A stretch of 64,000 nt of DNA from Megascapheus bottae. Its lineage: Eukaryota; Chordata; Mammalia; Rodentia; Geomyidae. A model generated the notes under the pieces. That model was not told where the DNA came from. It ran no database searches and worked only from the letters and a program-made list of their open reading frames with translations. The stretch covers positions 10,087,001-10,151,000 of the forward strand of contig JANJXV010000039.1 in the NCBI GenBank assembly GCA_024803745.1, written 5' to 3'. Positions 33,721-44,770 of the stretch are shown piece by piece. Every line of letters begins with the position of its first letter. The stretch's first letter is position 1. The translations under genes and the position numbers were made by a program.

Positions 33721-34793
33721 AGGATACCATGTTAAAATAAAACACTATACAGTAAGAGATAATAAAAGATGTAAGAGTACTTGTGGGGAGCTCAGAGGAA
33801 AGGGGCGGATTACATGTTTGCATACTTTTAAATATCATTTAAAGCAAATACATGATTTCCATGAGAAATCAACACAAAAGATCAACAAAGTCGGTCAGTC
33901 ACAGGATCAGAATGGGTGTGAGCACTGTGTAAAATGTTGAGCCTTGTTCTTGAGCTGTGGTTTTATACTCCCTGCCCCACCCTGTGTATTCTCATAACCA
34001 TCCATCAAATGTGGACTCCTACTGCACTTTGAAACCAAGTTAATGGCATCTTAAGAAAGCATGTAGTGTGTGAGCACGAATGATTTTATTTCGGGGGGGG
34101 GTAGGGGCCTTATTTAAGAGGATTCTGTTCTGAGAACCATGGCCTGATGTCTACAAACAAAATCCTTGTGTGCTTTTGGGGGAAAAAAATGAAGAGCGTT
34201 ACAAATAAATAACTAAATATAAAAGTCTCTTCCTCTTTTTGATGTGATTTTAAACTCGGCCAGGTAATTTCCTGTGGCTTCCTCTTCTCACTTATTAATT
34301 GGCAGTTTATTAAAGCAATTTTTAAAAAGTTAATAGTATTCTCTCTTCTCCATTGCAGTTCCCAGAGAAGCAAGTATTTCTGAGAATGTCAAGGAGAGGT
34401 GGCAGGCAGATGGCCCGGAAGTAGGGTGGGGGGAGCTGGCCTTAACTCTTCAGGTATAGGGACCGAGGAAATGGTGACACAATGGACAACAGTGAGACAT
34501 ACCTGCCATCCGAGCCTCTCTGAGATCTGAGGATCATGGTTCAAAGAAAGAGGTGACAGAGACATCCACTCTGTACCTCCCCTGCTCCCTCCCAAAGTGT
34601 GACATTGGCTAAGAAACAGAAGCCTTGCTTCCTTCTTCCCACCCCTCGTCTCTAGTCTTCTTCCTCTGGTTGGCTGAAAGTCAGCTTTTTCTTTCTTACA
34701 GATTTATTCATTTTTGACAATGACATCCTTCCTAACAATTCAGTACGCATGTGAGACCCTGTGATTTTAGAAAAAATTCCATTTATCTTGGCC
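33721..34793. other. Unique sequence; SINE scrap
   Basis: 34250-34350 (gccaggtaatttcctgtggc, cttattaattggcagtttat) may be conserved. 34484-34548 is a short diverged B1-like left-monomer fragment (ctgagatctgaggatcatgg). Confidence 0.4.
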
Positions 34794-35056
34794 ATCCTCC
34801 CTCCCTCCCTCCTTTCCTCTCTCCCTCCCTCCCTCCCTCCCTCTCTTCCTTCCTTCCTTCCTTCCTTCCTTCCTTCCTTCCTTCCTTCCTTCCTTCCTTC
34901 CTTCCTTCCTTCCTTCCTTCCTTTCCTCTCTCCTCTCCTCTCCTTTCCTCTTTCCTCCCTCCTCCTCTCTCCCCTCCCCTTTCCCTTTTGTCCTCTTCCC
35001 TCCTCTCCTTTCCTCTCCTTTCCTCCTCTCTCCTCTCCTCTCCTCTTCCCTTCTCT
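34794..35056. repeat. Pyrimidine tract: (CCCT)n, (CTTC)n, CT-rich
   Basis: About 260 bases of C/T: ccctccctccctccctccct, then a pure ttcc array of ~80 bases (34847-34923), then irregular CCT/CTTT units abutting a minus-strand SINE on its tail side. Confidence 0.95.
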
Positions 35057-35240
35057 GCCAGTACTGGGGCTTGAACACAGAGCCCACGCTTTACTTTTTT
35101 CCTCTCAAGGCTAACACTCTGCCACTTGAGCCATACCTCCTTCTTTAAAGCTTCAGGCTTTAAAAAAAAACTGGATCCTCAAATCTCAGCCTCCTGAGTA
35201 GGTAATATGACAGGTGAGCCACCAGTGTGCTGGGCAATCT
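35057..35240 (-). mobile_element. B1-like/Geo SINE
   Basis: gccagtactggggcttgaac, ctctgccacttgagccatac and atctcagcctcctgagtagg, with a T/A-rich internal change near 35160. Its tail has become the preceding pyrimidine tract. Confidence 0.9.
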
Positions 35241-36998
35241 CGGCTTTGGATGGATTGAATGAAATTATATATGAAAGTGTCTCTCTCCTCATTGATTATA
35301 ATATCATATTTCCATTGAAATCAATTCTTTAACGTTTAAATTTAGATGATGCTTGCTCCAAAGACTACACTTTAGATTCACTGTCCTCCTCTACTTTGGG
35401 AAAAAAAAAAAAGTATTCGAGTAGCAAGAGTTTTCCTAGTCTTATGTTCCATATACATCTGTTAAATTACTCTGAGATCTCATTAAATAAAGCTAATGTA
35501 CTTGTAAAACAGTAAGGAGAGACAGTTTATCATTGTAACTGTTTGAGAGAGCCATTCGGGTAGGGAGAGAGCCAACAAGCCTAGGTATATACTGGTCAGT
35601 GTAGATGTCTCTGAGTCATAAATCTTAGCTCTTTCCTGCCTCGTTATTGTGTATTTCTTTAGGTGAGAGATTGATTGTTGCAGCTAAAGATGAATTTGCC
35701 CCCAGTCTCTTTTCTTCTTCGTCTCTTTTTTAAAAAAAATATCCATTCCTAATGTTTCATCAAGGTGATAATATTTTTTTCTCCCCTCTCCCACCTCCAC
35801 TCTTATCTTATGATCATTATTTTTTTTCAGATTAAAGCGAAGAAATAGCACAGAGAAACACCGGAAGGTTGATCTCTGTGGATGGGACAACAGGAAACAA
35901 AGATGTTGAATATCCCAGGAGGCAAAAACAACAACAACAACATAAACAACCCTTTTCCTGGGCCCTTCAGAATTCACCTGAAGGAGAAACGGGGACATTT
36001 ATATCATCAGCTACCCAGAAACCCACCCAAGTGTCATTGTCTCTCATCAAGGAGTGTTCGAGCAGATGGTAAAAAAGAATTTAATTTGAAAACACCATAT
36101 ACCTTGTATACATTGCAAAAGCCATGACAATTGTGCTTTTAATTTATTATCTCCACTTGGGAGAATGTGTGTCAGGCTGATTTTTGTGGCCCCCTGAATG
36201 AGGTAGGCCTGAAGAAGGTAGGGGGGGGGTAGGGGAAGGAGGTGGGGGGAAGAAAGCACTTTTCATGAATATATAGAGATGTTGAATTTATAAAGATCAA
36301 TATAGCCACCAAATGTTGTACAACATGTCAGGATATCATAAAAAAAGCAGGCAGTTCTACATAAAATACCAGCTTAATCTTGGGGAGTTTTAAAGCCTCA
36401 TTAAAATGTGGATAAAGTCCATATATGGACAGGCAGTCTTGGAAAAGGTTGAAGTTATATATCTGTAACAGGGCGAGAATTGTAACAGTCACTTGTGAAT
36501 GTCAAGGGCCTGGTAGGTGGCAGTGGGGTTGGTGGCCGGGGCACTGGCTGTGGGCTTGTCCTCCCTGGGTGGGGGGAGGGGGCGGGCTTGAGATAGGCGG
36601 ATCGTGGTTTTCCATATAGGCTAGTGACTCTTCTCACTGGAGATGAGGTAAGGGTGGGAATGGCTGTGGAGGGTTAGTGACCAATATTGTCCCATGCTCT
36701 GGGAACCTAACCCTCTCCCAGTTCTTCATTTGAGGATATTAGATTGTTTTCAAGATGTCACAATGAGTAGACCAGTCCTGCAAACGTTGGCAAGTTAACC
36801 CATGCTCAGAGTTCTTTTGGGACAGATCGGTTCCCAGGCACCAGAATATGGACAGGTTTCTTCACAGCTTTCTTGAGTGATGTGGCTGAGACCACAGCTA
36901 TCATGTTAGGAGAAGGGGAAGGGTTAATCACATGGGATGCCACTCCTTTCAGGTCTCCAGGATGGCTCGGAGGCCGTGGTCTTCACTAAGAAATAATT
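35241..36998. other. Unique sequence with enhancer-like blocks
   Basis: 36060-36160 (aagaatttaatttgaaaaca, gacaattgtgcttttaattt) and 36255-36420 (cattttcatgaat-like, gcaggcagttctacataaaa) are AT-rich and complex. A T-run plus cag at 35820-35830 mimics a splice acceptor, but no coding exon follows. Confidence 0.4.
36567..36586 (+). other. G-quadruplex motif
   Basis: GGG-T-GGGGGG-A-GGGGG-C-GGG, four runs with single-base loops. A weaker G-rich stretch lies at 36218-36252. Confidence 0.75.
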
Positions 36999-36999
36999 T

Positions 37000-37182
37000 T
37001 GGTGTCAGTCTGGGGGCTTGAACCTAAGGAGCAAAGCAGTGTCCCTTAGCTATTTTTGCTCAAAGCTAGCGTTCTACCCCATTGAGCCACAGCTGCACTT
37101 ATGGTTTTTCATAGACTTTCCTGCCCTGGCTGGCTTTGAACCATGATCCTCGGATCTCAGCCGCCTGAGTGACAGATGCCTT
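37000..37182 (-). mobile_element. B1-like/Geo SINE, linker deleted
   Basis: gggcttgaacctaaggagca, cattgagccacagctgcac and atctcagccgcctgagtgac. The monomer junction is shortened. Confidence 0.87.
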
Positions 37183-37866
37183 TTATCCGTTTCCCTGGAT
37201 CCAAGGTCTGAGTGGTTGGAGTTTGCTGGCTTGATTTTTTTTTTCTTTGCATGGAAACTTTGAAAGTCAAGCAAATACTTCCTCTTCCCTCCCCCCAACC
37301 TCCCCCCATCCTTTCTGCAACACTGGCCCATAGTTAGCAGTGCAAGGTGCCTAGGTCTCATCCATCATGTCAGCCATCACTCTCCCCACGTGGCTTTCTC
37401 TCATTATGGCGATCAAGAGAGAGCTGAGTCCTGAGTGGAAAGGATCATTAAACCCGAGGCTCCAGGTAGCACAGGTAGAGCAGGTGGCCTGTTGTTATTT
37501 ATAATAAACCAAAGCACAGCAGAAATACCTGCATGGTGGCCCAGGAGGCCAGCAGAGGACACCTGGGTTGTGTCACAGCTGAAGGACAGTTAAAAGTGGC
37601 CTCATCCCCCATCCCTGTCTATAAGCAAAGAGGATTTATTGAACATCTGTTCTGTACATGGCTGGGAAGATTGATTAATTTAATTGCTCACACTTTGCTT
37701 AAGTAACATTTGAATACTTAATGTCAAGTTTGAAGGATATTCCTTCCTTTTGCCTCTTACACCTTCCCTGCAAAGTGGCAGGGATTGCCACGGAAGGGAC
37801 TTTTCTGGAAAACTGTCCTGCAGCTAGGCCCTCGCTTAGTCCTTCTGCTGGGACAGACTAGCTTTT
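37183..37866. other. Unique; candidate conserved block 37390-37740
   Basis: ctcattatggcgatcaagag, gttatttataataaaccaaa, gattgattaatttaattgct and taagtaacatttgaatactt. No frame or repeat signal. C-rich patch at 37290-37310. Confidence 0.42.
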
Positions 37867-37867
37867 A

Positions 37868-38115
37868 TTTTTGTCAATCCTGGGGCTTGAACACAGGTCC
37901 TGAGTGCTATCCCTGAGCTTCTTTTGCTCAAGGCGAGCTCTCTACTACTTTGATCCGTAGCTCAACTTCTGGTTTTCTGGTAATCCATTTGAGATAAGAG
38001 TCTCATGGATTTTCCCGCTTGGGCTGGTTTTGAACCCTGATCCTCAGCTTCCATCTACAGCTTTTTACTTCTTCAGTGGTTAGGATGTTAGGCATAAACC
38101 ATCAGCGCCCAGTCA
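37868..38115 (-). mobile_element. B1-like/Geo dimeric SINE
   Basis: cctggggcttgaacacaggt, ttgagataagagtctcatgg and ggatgttaggcataaaccat. An extra segment (ccatctacagctttttactt) sits inside the left monomer. Confidence 0.88.
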
Positions 38116-38255
38116 CTTGCAGCTTGATTGGTGGTTGATTGGGGATAAGAATCTCAAGGACTTTCCTGCCTGAGCTGGCTTTGAACTATGAGCCTCAGCT
38201 CTCAGCCTTCTGAGTAGCTAGGATTGGAGATATGAGCTACTGCAACCAGGCTGGA
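38116..38255 (-). mobile_element. B1-like SINE left-monomer fragment
   Basis: ggtggttgattggggataag, ctgagctggctttgaactat and ccttctgagtagctaggatt. It directly abuts the previous SINE in the same orientation. Confidence 0.87.
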
Positions 38256-38689
38256 ATTTTTTCTTTTTCTTCTCTATAAAAGGAACTAGTTACTGTTCAC
38301 ATGTTTCCATTGTGATCAATCATTAAAAAAATGAGGTCGATTCTTCACTGAATGGTGGTAATTTTCTCTGTGGAATTAACTAGAAGAGACAGTTGAACAT
38401 ATTATATATTTCTGTCCCCTTTAACATAATATCGTAATTGTAAGGAAGGACCAGATGAGTTAAAGCTGTCACAATTTATTGCAAGTTATATACAGTCGGG
38501 CAGTGTATTTTAGATGGAATTCCAGAAACTTCCACGGGTAGCCAGGCTCTCAAGAATTCTCTCTGCTCATCAACGTTTATCCAGTCTACAACTGGATTAA
38601 TTTTCATTTCATAGATGTGTCTTTTCCAAACTTTGAGAAGGAAGAGCTTTAGACATCTATGGTTTTAATATATATATATATATATATTT
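38256..38689. other. Unique noncoding sequence
   Basis: AT-rich and complex, ending in an (AT)n run at 38668-38688 that is the tail of the adjacent L1 fragment. Confidence 0.45.
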
Positions 38690-38849
38690 CAAGGTAATGT
38701 ATAGAAGAGTTACAGTTACATAAGTGAGATAATGAGTACATTTCTTTTTAGAACAGCGTTGCCCCCTCCCACATTTTCTCCCATCCTACCCCCAAAGTTG
38801 TATAGTTCATTTCCAACATAATGTCTAGTGAGTATCTCTGTTGTTGCAT
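38690..38849 (-). mobile_element. L1 3'-end fragment (inverted)
   Basis: aaggtaatgtatagaagagt, tacagttacataagtgagat and cgttgccccctcccac. It reads as an inverted L1 3' end; its tail side is the AT run. Similar words recur at 42460 and 58060. Confidence 0.55.
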
Positions 38850-39067
38850 TGAATCACTTTTTTTTTTTTTGCCAGTCCTGGGCTTGAGCTCAGGGCCTGA
38901 GCACTGTCCTTGGACTTTCTCAAGGCTAGAGCTCTACCACTTGAGCCTCAGCACCACTTCCAGCTTTTTTTTTCTATGTATGTGGTGCCAAGGAATCGAA
39001 CCCGGGTCTTCATGCATGCTAGGCAAGCACGTTAACCTCTAGGCCAAACTCCCGGCCCCTGAATCAC
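38850..39067 (-). mobile_element. Young IDL-Geo SINE with TSD
   Basis: A complete inverted element flanked by tgaatcac at 38850-38857 and 39060-39067. It is close in sequence to the copies at 7734, 44771 and 54371. Confidence 0.95.
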
Positions 39068-39084
39068 CTTTTGTCCTGCCAACT

Positions 39085-39448
39085 TTTATATGCTAGGACT
39101 AGGACTTGAATTCAGGGTCTGATGCGCTCTCATTTGGCTCTTTCACTCAAGGATAGTCTTTTACCATTGGAGCCATGCTTCCATCTACAGCTTTTTTTTT
39201 TTTTTTTCTGTGTATGTGGTACCAAGGAATTGAACCTGGGTCTTCGTGGATGCTAGGCAAGCACTCTACCACTAGGCCAAACTCCCGGCCTCATCTACAG
39301 CTTTTTAAGAGTCTTTTAAAAAGTCTTTTTAAGAGTCTTTTTAAAAGTCTCAAGGACTTTTCCTGCCTAAGATTGCCTTTAAACCTCAATCCTCAGATCT
39401 CAACCTCCTGAGTAGCTATGATTACAGGCATGCATTACCAATGCAGGG
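39085..39448 (-). mobile_element. B1-like/Geo SINE split by a solo IDL
   Basis: The right monomer (aggacttgaattcagggtct) lies at 39100-39190 and the left monomer (caatcctcagatctcaacct) at 39385-39445. Between them are an ID-like insertion and a local tandem of agtctttttaaga-type units (39300-39350). Confidence 0.88.
39182..39305 (-). mobile_element. Solo ID-like (IDL) monomer with 14-base TSD
   Basis: Only the ID-like monomer is present (tatgtggtaccaaggaattg, ctaggcaagcactctaccac). It is flanked by perfect catctacagctttt copies at 39182-39195 and 39292-39305. There is no right monomer, so monomeric IDL may mobilise on its own. Confidence 0.93.
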
Positions 39449-39449
39449 C

Positions 39450-39657
<208 letters not shown>

Positions 39658-40231
39658 AATAGGACCCGCCATGGTGTTCAGGGACCCTACAAGTAGAAGT
39701 GATTCTGAGGAAAGGATTAATCTCGGGTCACATGGCATGGAAGGCAGGTAAGGTGCACTGGTTTCTTTGAAGGATATCCATCTGTCCCCTGTTCTGACCA
39801 CACACAATCCATCCCACACGGGCCTGAGACTGTCAAGGCCAGAGTCAGGTGTTCGGGCAATGCATATCCATCAGTCATACTGCGGGGAGCAGACAATTAA
39901 TTCTGGAGCAAAATTGAAAGTCAGAGGCAGAGTCTGAAAGAACAGAATGACAATAATAAAGTGCCCCAGCCACGCATTAATCTCCCTCACTTCTGGGCTG
40001 TCACAGCAGGCCTGGCTGTGACTAATGCCGAGCTTTGCATACAGTGGTCACAGACGCTAGCGGCACGCTCCCTTTACAGCGCTGGCGACGTGCTTTGTTG
40101 GGTTTTTGACTCCTGTGGAATCATTGAAAGAAAAAAAAATAAAACATCGCCGCTGGTCATAGGTAAGGGGACAGAGTTCCCCAATCACGTACTGGGTGAT
40201 GGATGCCCAAGCTCCTCCAGCCATGGACAGA

Positions 40232-40234
<3 letters not shown>
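39658..40234. other. Unique; candidate conserved block 39850-40130
   Basis: gagcagacaattaattctgg, cacgcattaatctccctcac, gctgtgactaatgccgagct and tttgcatacagtggtcacag. Complex, with CpGs preserved (ctagcggcacgctccc, ctggcgacgtgc), which is unusual for neutral DNA. Confidence 0.45.
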
Positions 40235-40301
<67 letters not shown>

Positions 40302-40759
40302 TCTTTCTTCTGTCCTCCCTCATTTTTCTCTTTCTCTCCCCTCTTTCTCCTTCCTCTCTCTTCTCTCTCCCCTGTTCCTCTTTGCTCTCTCTTCTTCTGT
40401 CTCTTTCTTTCTCTCCCCCTCTCCTCTTTCCCCTTCTCTCTCTGGTCTCTCTCCCTTCTCTTTCTCCTTTTCTCTCACATTCTTCCTCTGCTTCTCTTCC
40501 TCTGTCTTTGTCTCTCTGTTTGCCTCTCCTTTCCCTCTCTAGTCTCTTTCTTTCCCTTTCTCTCTCTCTCTGCCCTCTCTTTTTACTTTTCCCTTTCCAT
40601 CTTCTTCCTTTTATCTTTATCTCTCTTCCCCCTTTTTTCTCCCCTTTCCACTCTCATTTCCTCTCTCTCTCTCTCTCTCTCCTCTCCTTTCCTCTCTTCC
40701 CTCCTTTACATCTTTTCCTTTCCTCTCCCTCCCTCTTCCTCACCCTGTCTCTCCTTTCC
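40235..40759. repeat. ~525-base polypyrimidine tract
   Basis: A pure CT run (40235-40298) is followed by about 460 bases that are almost all C/T with sparse G/A. Plus-strand frames of up to 198 codons here are low-complexity artefacts (Leu/Ser/Phe). Confidence 0.95.
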
Positions 40760-40917
40760 CAGAAAGAACCCATCTTTCTCAGTTCTTGTTAGGGAGGCCT
40801 CAGGGGTGGTTCTCAGGCTGCAGGTGGTGGGGGCGTGGCCTGTGAAACTCTTGGCTGGGATTGGTTCTTACTTTTCTGGGAGTGTTGGAGACATTCCAAT
40901 GGAGAGTAAAGAGAAGT

Positions 40918-41096
40918 TCACCTAAAAGTAGAGTGCTTGCTCAGCATCCACGAAGACCTGGGTTCGATTCCTCCGTACCACATAAGTAGAAAAAAGCCAA
41001 AAGTGCTGCTGTGGCTCCAGTGGTAAAGCTCTAGCCTTGAGAAAGTCAAGACAGCACTCAGGCCCTGAGTACCAGCTCCAGGACTGGTTAAAAACA
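40918..41096 (+). mobile_element. IDL-Geo SINE, 5' truncated
   Basis: Begins within the ID-like monomer (gtagagtgcttgctcagcat), then gggttcgattcctccgtacc and the right monomer (tgctgtggctccagtggtaa). Confidence 0.92.
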
Positions 41097-41587
41097 TTGA
41101 AAGTCGAGCAAGTTCCCCGTGCAGAACTCAAGAGAAGCCCAGTGAGGTTCATGTTTCCAAGCCAGTGAGCTGGAAGGGAGTCGGTGTACTGAACAAGAGT
41201 GTGTGAACACCAGAACATGCCCGCACGAGTTCACACCTGTTAACAGCCACTGCTCCACTACCCTTCACAAAAGACTTTGATGGGCTCTGAGAAACTGTGC
41301 AACATTGATTTTATTGTCTTGTTTTGCACAAGCAGCAAGGAAACTAACATTTTAGGTACAGGGTAATTATTCCCGAAAAGCAAGACATCAAAATAAAGTT
41401 TATAACTAGCAGCTAGACATTTTTGACAGCTGTAGGGAGGTCCCAGAGATGAGTTGAAGTAGCTGAAAAGGTCAAAGAGTAATGGTCCCAGCATGGACGA
41501 CGGCTGGGAGGTGCACAGGTAGTTTTCTCAGAAGTGTGTGGTGAGATAATTCTGAATAGACTGAAATGGACGGAGCTTCAACAGTTT
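41097..41587. other. Unique noncoding sequence
   Basis: No gene or repeat is identified. Confidence 0.5.
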
Positions 41588-41690
41588 GTCTCTCTCCCCT
41601 CCCTCCCTCCCTCCCTCCCTCTTTTCCTTCCTTCGTTCCCTCCTTCCTTCCTTCCTTCCTCTCTCCTCTCCCTCCCTCCTCCCTTCCTGT
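41588..41690. repeat. (CCCT)n/(CCTT)n tract
   Basis: About 100 bases of C/T tetranucleotides on the tail side of a minus-strand SINE. Confidence 0.95.
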
Positions 41691-41772
41691 GGTCTTGGGG
41701 CTTGAACTCAACACCCGAGCTTTGTCCCTGAGCTTTTTCACTCAAGGTTACTGCTTTAACATTTAAACCCAA
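41691..41772 (-). mobile_element. Right-monomer (Geo) SINE fragment
   Basis: ttggggcttgaactcaacac and ctgagctttttcactcaagg. The left monomer is absent. Confidence 0.8.
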
Positions 41773-42297
41773 ATTCCATGGATATCCATGATCACGTTTA
41801 TTTATCATGGGCGGCCTTTTGGTTTTCTCCTCCCAGGGTGCTTTAGTATTGCTTGCAAATGAACGTACTGCCTGATCCTATTGCAGTCTAAATGCAGAGG
41901 AATGTGTATCTCCGAGGTGGTATGATTTCAGCTTGAATCCTCGCATGAAGTGAACACTTCATAAGGTTTCATTCAATAAAATTCCAAGCACAAGCCTTTC
42001 CATCTGCTTCCCATGTGTGAATGGATCACTCCAGAACTTTCCTTCTCTCTGGCCAATTCATCCAGTCAGCTCAACAGAGACATGGCTACAAATCATTTTA
42101 CCATCAACTGAGAGTGGAAAAGGATGTCTTGGTCAGAAAACTTGAGATGGGTTTTTGTGGGCTTTCTCAAATGGCAGGTGGGAGTGAGAATGTCCTGGGG
42201 CTTCCCCTGGCACTTGCTGTGGTCCAGAGACTGGCATCTGTCACTCCAGGATGCTCTAACTCCTTGAAAACATCATGAACCCTCAGCCCTGGGTCTC
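41773..42297. other. Unique noncoding sequence
   Basis: An 85-codon plus frame at 42021-42278 has no recognised family or splice context and is treated as chance. Confidence 0.45.
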
Positions 42298-42420
42298 TGT
42301 CTTAGTGGAGATAAGAGTCTCATGGGCTTTTGTGCCAGGGCTGGCTTTGAACCACGATCCTCAGATCTCAGCCTCCTGAGTAGCGAGGATGACAGGACTG
42401 AGCCACTGCGCTTGGCTTGT
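42298..42420 (-). mobile_element. B1-like SINE left-monomer fragment
   Basis: ggagataagagtctcatggg, gctggctttgaaccacgatc and gcctcctgagtagcgaggat. The right monomer is missing. Confidence 0.88.
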
Positions 42421-42454
42421 CACCCCTTCCTTTGAGTTCCCCTCCTCCGCCTCC

Positions 42455-42575
42455 TGTCCCTGCCCACAAGTTACATAGTTCATTTTCCACATCGTGTTTA
42501 TTGAGTACTATCAGTGCATTTCTTCCTCCTTCCCTTTTTCTCCCTTTTGGTGCCTCCCTTTCCTCTCTGTAAAAA
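42455..42575 (-). mobile_element. L1 3'-end-like fragment (inverted)
   Basis: cacaagttacatagttcatt and gtgtttattgagtactatca, followed by T/C-rich sequence, resemble 38740-38849. Confidence 0.45.
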
Positions 42576-42805
42576 AGACCTCAAAACACCAGTCCTAGGG
42601 CTCGAACTCAGGGCCGCTTCTTTAGATTTTTATCTCTTAAGGTTAGTGCACTAGCAGTTGGGCCAGCAGCTCCATGTCTGGCTTGTTTATTTTTGGTAGT
42701 AAATTGGAACTCCGAGTGTCATGGTTTCCTGTCCAGGCTGGCTTCCAACCGTGATCTTCAGCTCTCAAATTCCTGATTAGTTAGGATTACAGGCATGAAC
42801 CATAC
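42576..42805 (-). mobile_element. B1-like/Geo dimeric SINE
   Basis: gggctcgaactcagggccgc, ggtagtaaattggaactccg and ggattacaggcatgaaccat. Old, nearly complete. Confidence 0.88.
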
Positions 42806-43326
42806 AGGCTCCTGGAATGTTCTAAATACTCGACTGGCATTCTCTCAGGCTTCTTTTCAGGACATGAGAAGTCACCACTTGCCCATGCCAAATGAGCCAT
42901 TCCATGGGAATTCTTCCTTTGGGAGTGGGAATAATGATAACAACGAAAAAAGTACCACCCAGCAACACAAAGCAACCCCAACAATGGAAACCCCACATCT
43001 CTCTCTCTCTCTTTTTGTGCCACTACCAACATCCCGACGTTTTTTGGCGGGAAGGGGGGAAGTTATTTTGTGTATGTGAGAAAGCAGCATTTTGATAGAC
43101 AGGACGAGTTGCAATCCAATTCTAAAACTATAGATTTTTCAAGCAGATTGATGCACCGAATTGTTAGCAAATAGCAGTTTGCAATTTGATGCTAATTAGA
43201 CATAAGGCAAATATGTGCCATGACAAATTAGCAGCGAACCATACTGCCGGGGATTAGAAAAGAATTGGCACGACACATGCCCCGTCTTCACACACCTCCC
43301 CTCCACCATCCTCTGGGTGTCACCAT

Positions 43327-43329
<3 letters not shown>
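42806..43329. other. Unique; candidate conserved block 43090-43265
   Basis: gcaatccaattctaaaacta, gcaccgaattgttagcaaat, gatgctaattagacataagg and gacaaattagcagcgaacca carry dense homeodomain-type cores in a repeat-free stretch. Confidence 0.45.

Positions 43330-43376
<47 letters not shown>
43330..43376. repeat. (GT)n microsatellite
   Basis: A pure GT run of about 46 bases. Confidence 0.97.
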
Positions 43377-44190
43377 CTTGTATCCCTGTGAACAGGAAGT
43401 TGGGGGACAAGGGCTGGAGGAGGCCGAAACATTGCAGGCTGGCTCTGGGTGATGATTTGAGCCTTTACTTTTTCCACACATGCGCTCACTGCTGGTCAGC
43501 CCGCTGTCCCTTGAGAACAGCAAAGGATTCTAGGAAGTGCATAGGAGACACATAAATGGGTATTAAAATGCAGAAAGCACCAGGGAATGGTGGGAACAAG
43601 CACAGAAAATAAAGGGAAGAAGAACATGAACTTGGTGATAGCTGTTTTATGTTTGTTCCTTGACATCTTTGTTTTTATGAAGAATATGCATATTATATAT
43701 ATGTATATACATACACGCTATGCCTAACATAATGTATAGTTTCAAATTTCTCCATGTAACTTCTGTATAATTATCCCAAACAACAGGGGGGGAAAAAAGC
43801 TCTTGCATAGACTGTATACACCCTTCTTTTCTCACTTATTTTACACACAGGTAAGAGCCTGAGTTCAAATCCCAGTACCAGCACAAAAACAATTTAGATA
43901 AAACACTAGTAACGTTAGCCCTCGTAGGGTATATTTCTGCCTTTTTTTTTTTTAAATAAGCAAACAAAGACTGGGAGAAGGGAAGAGACTCATTTGCCCA
44001 AATTCACAGGGTCTGAGACTAGAACTGGGTCTCAGGATTAGAGCAACTCCAGAGCTCCGAGTTTAAACTACCCTTCTTCTCACAGTAAGAGTGCCCCAGT
44101 GGCTCTCTTCCCTATCCCATTATCGGGGTGCCCTCTTCTTGGTTCTCTCCCATGCAGTGGCAGGAAGGGGTCAGAAATAATAGTCACATT
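43377..44190. other. Unique sequence; SINE tail scrap
   Basis: 43853-43892 is the end of a right monomer (cctgagttcaaatcccagta) with an A-rich tail. The rest is unique. tatatatatgtatatac lies at ~43695. Confidence 0.5.
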
Positions 44191-44191
44191 C

Positions 44192-44425
44192 ATGGTAGTG
44201 GCTCAAGCCTATCATCCTAACTAACTCAGATGATTGAGATCTGAAGATCACGGTTCAAAGCCAGCCCAAGCAGGAAAATCCACAAGACTCTTATCTCCAA
44301 TGAACCACCAGAAAAGCAGAAGTGGTGCAGTGATTCAGAGGAACAGAGTGTTAGCCTTGAGTGAAAAAGCTCAGGGACAACGCCCAGCCGGGGAGTTCAA
44401 GCCCACAACTGGAAAAAAAAAAAGG
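44192..44425 (+). mobile_element. B1-like/Geo dimeric SINE
   Basis: ggtagtggctcaagcctatc, tcttatctccaatgaaccac and ttagccttgagtgaaaaagc. Full length. Confidence 0.92.
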
Positions 44426-44770
44426 AAAAAGAGACAGAATTCAGAGACAATAGTAAGAAGGCAGATGACTGTCTTACAATGATTACTAAAATTATTATGC
44501 TACTTCTCCACACCCAAATGGTTGACACATGATCCAGATGTTACAGTGAAACAACAACAAAAAGCTCCCATAAACCTCAGCCATATTCAACTATGATGAG
44601 GCTATAGGAACACACACAATTATGGTGAGGAAAATAACCCACCCCAAACTCAATGAAGTGGGAAAACAGCAGGAAACAACTCCAGAAAACCCATGTTTAA
44701 TGTCTTCCTTAAGTCCTCTGGGGGGAAAACAATCTCTAAACAGTTTTGGCAATGATCAATAATGAGGTTG
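44426..44770. other. Unique noncoding sequence
   Basis: AT-rich, no gene or recognised repeat. Confidence 0.5.

Noticed and set aside
35800..36130. Possible exon after a T-rich tract and cag at ~35830
   Set aside because: Frames are short with Gln/Asn runs from an (AAC)n stretch. No donor site and coding pattern together.
40196..40792. 198-codon plus-strand open frame
   Set aside because: Lies in a CT tract. Overlapping frames give equally long Leu/Ser peptides, so it is compositional.
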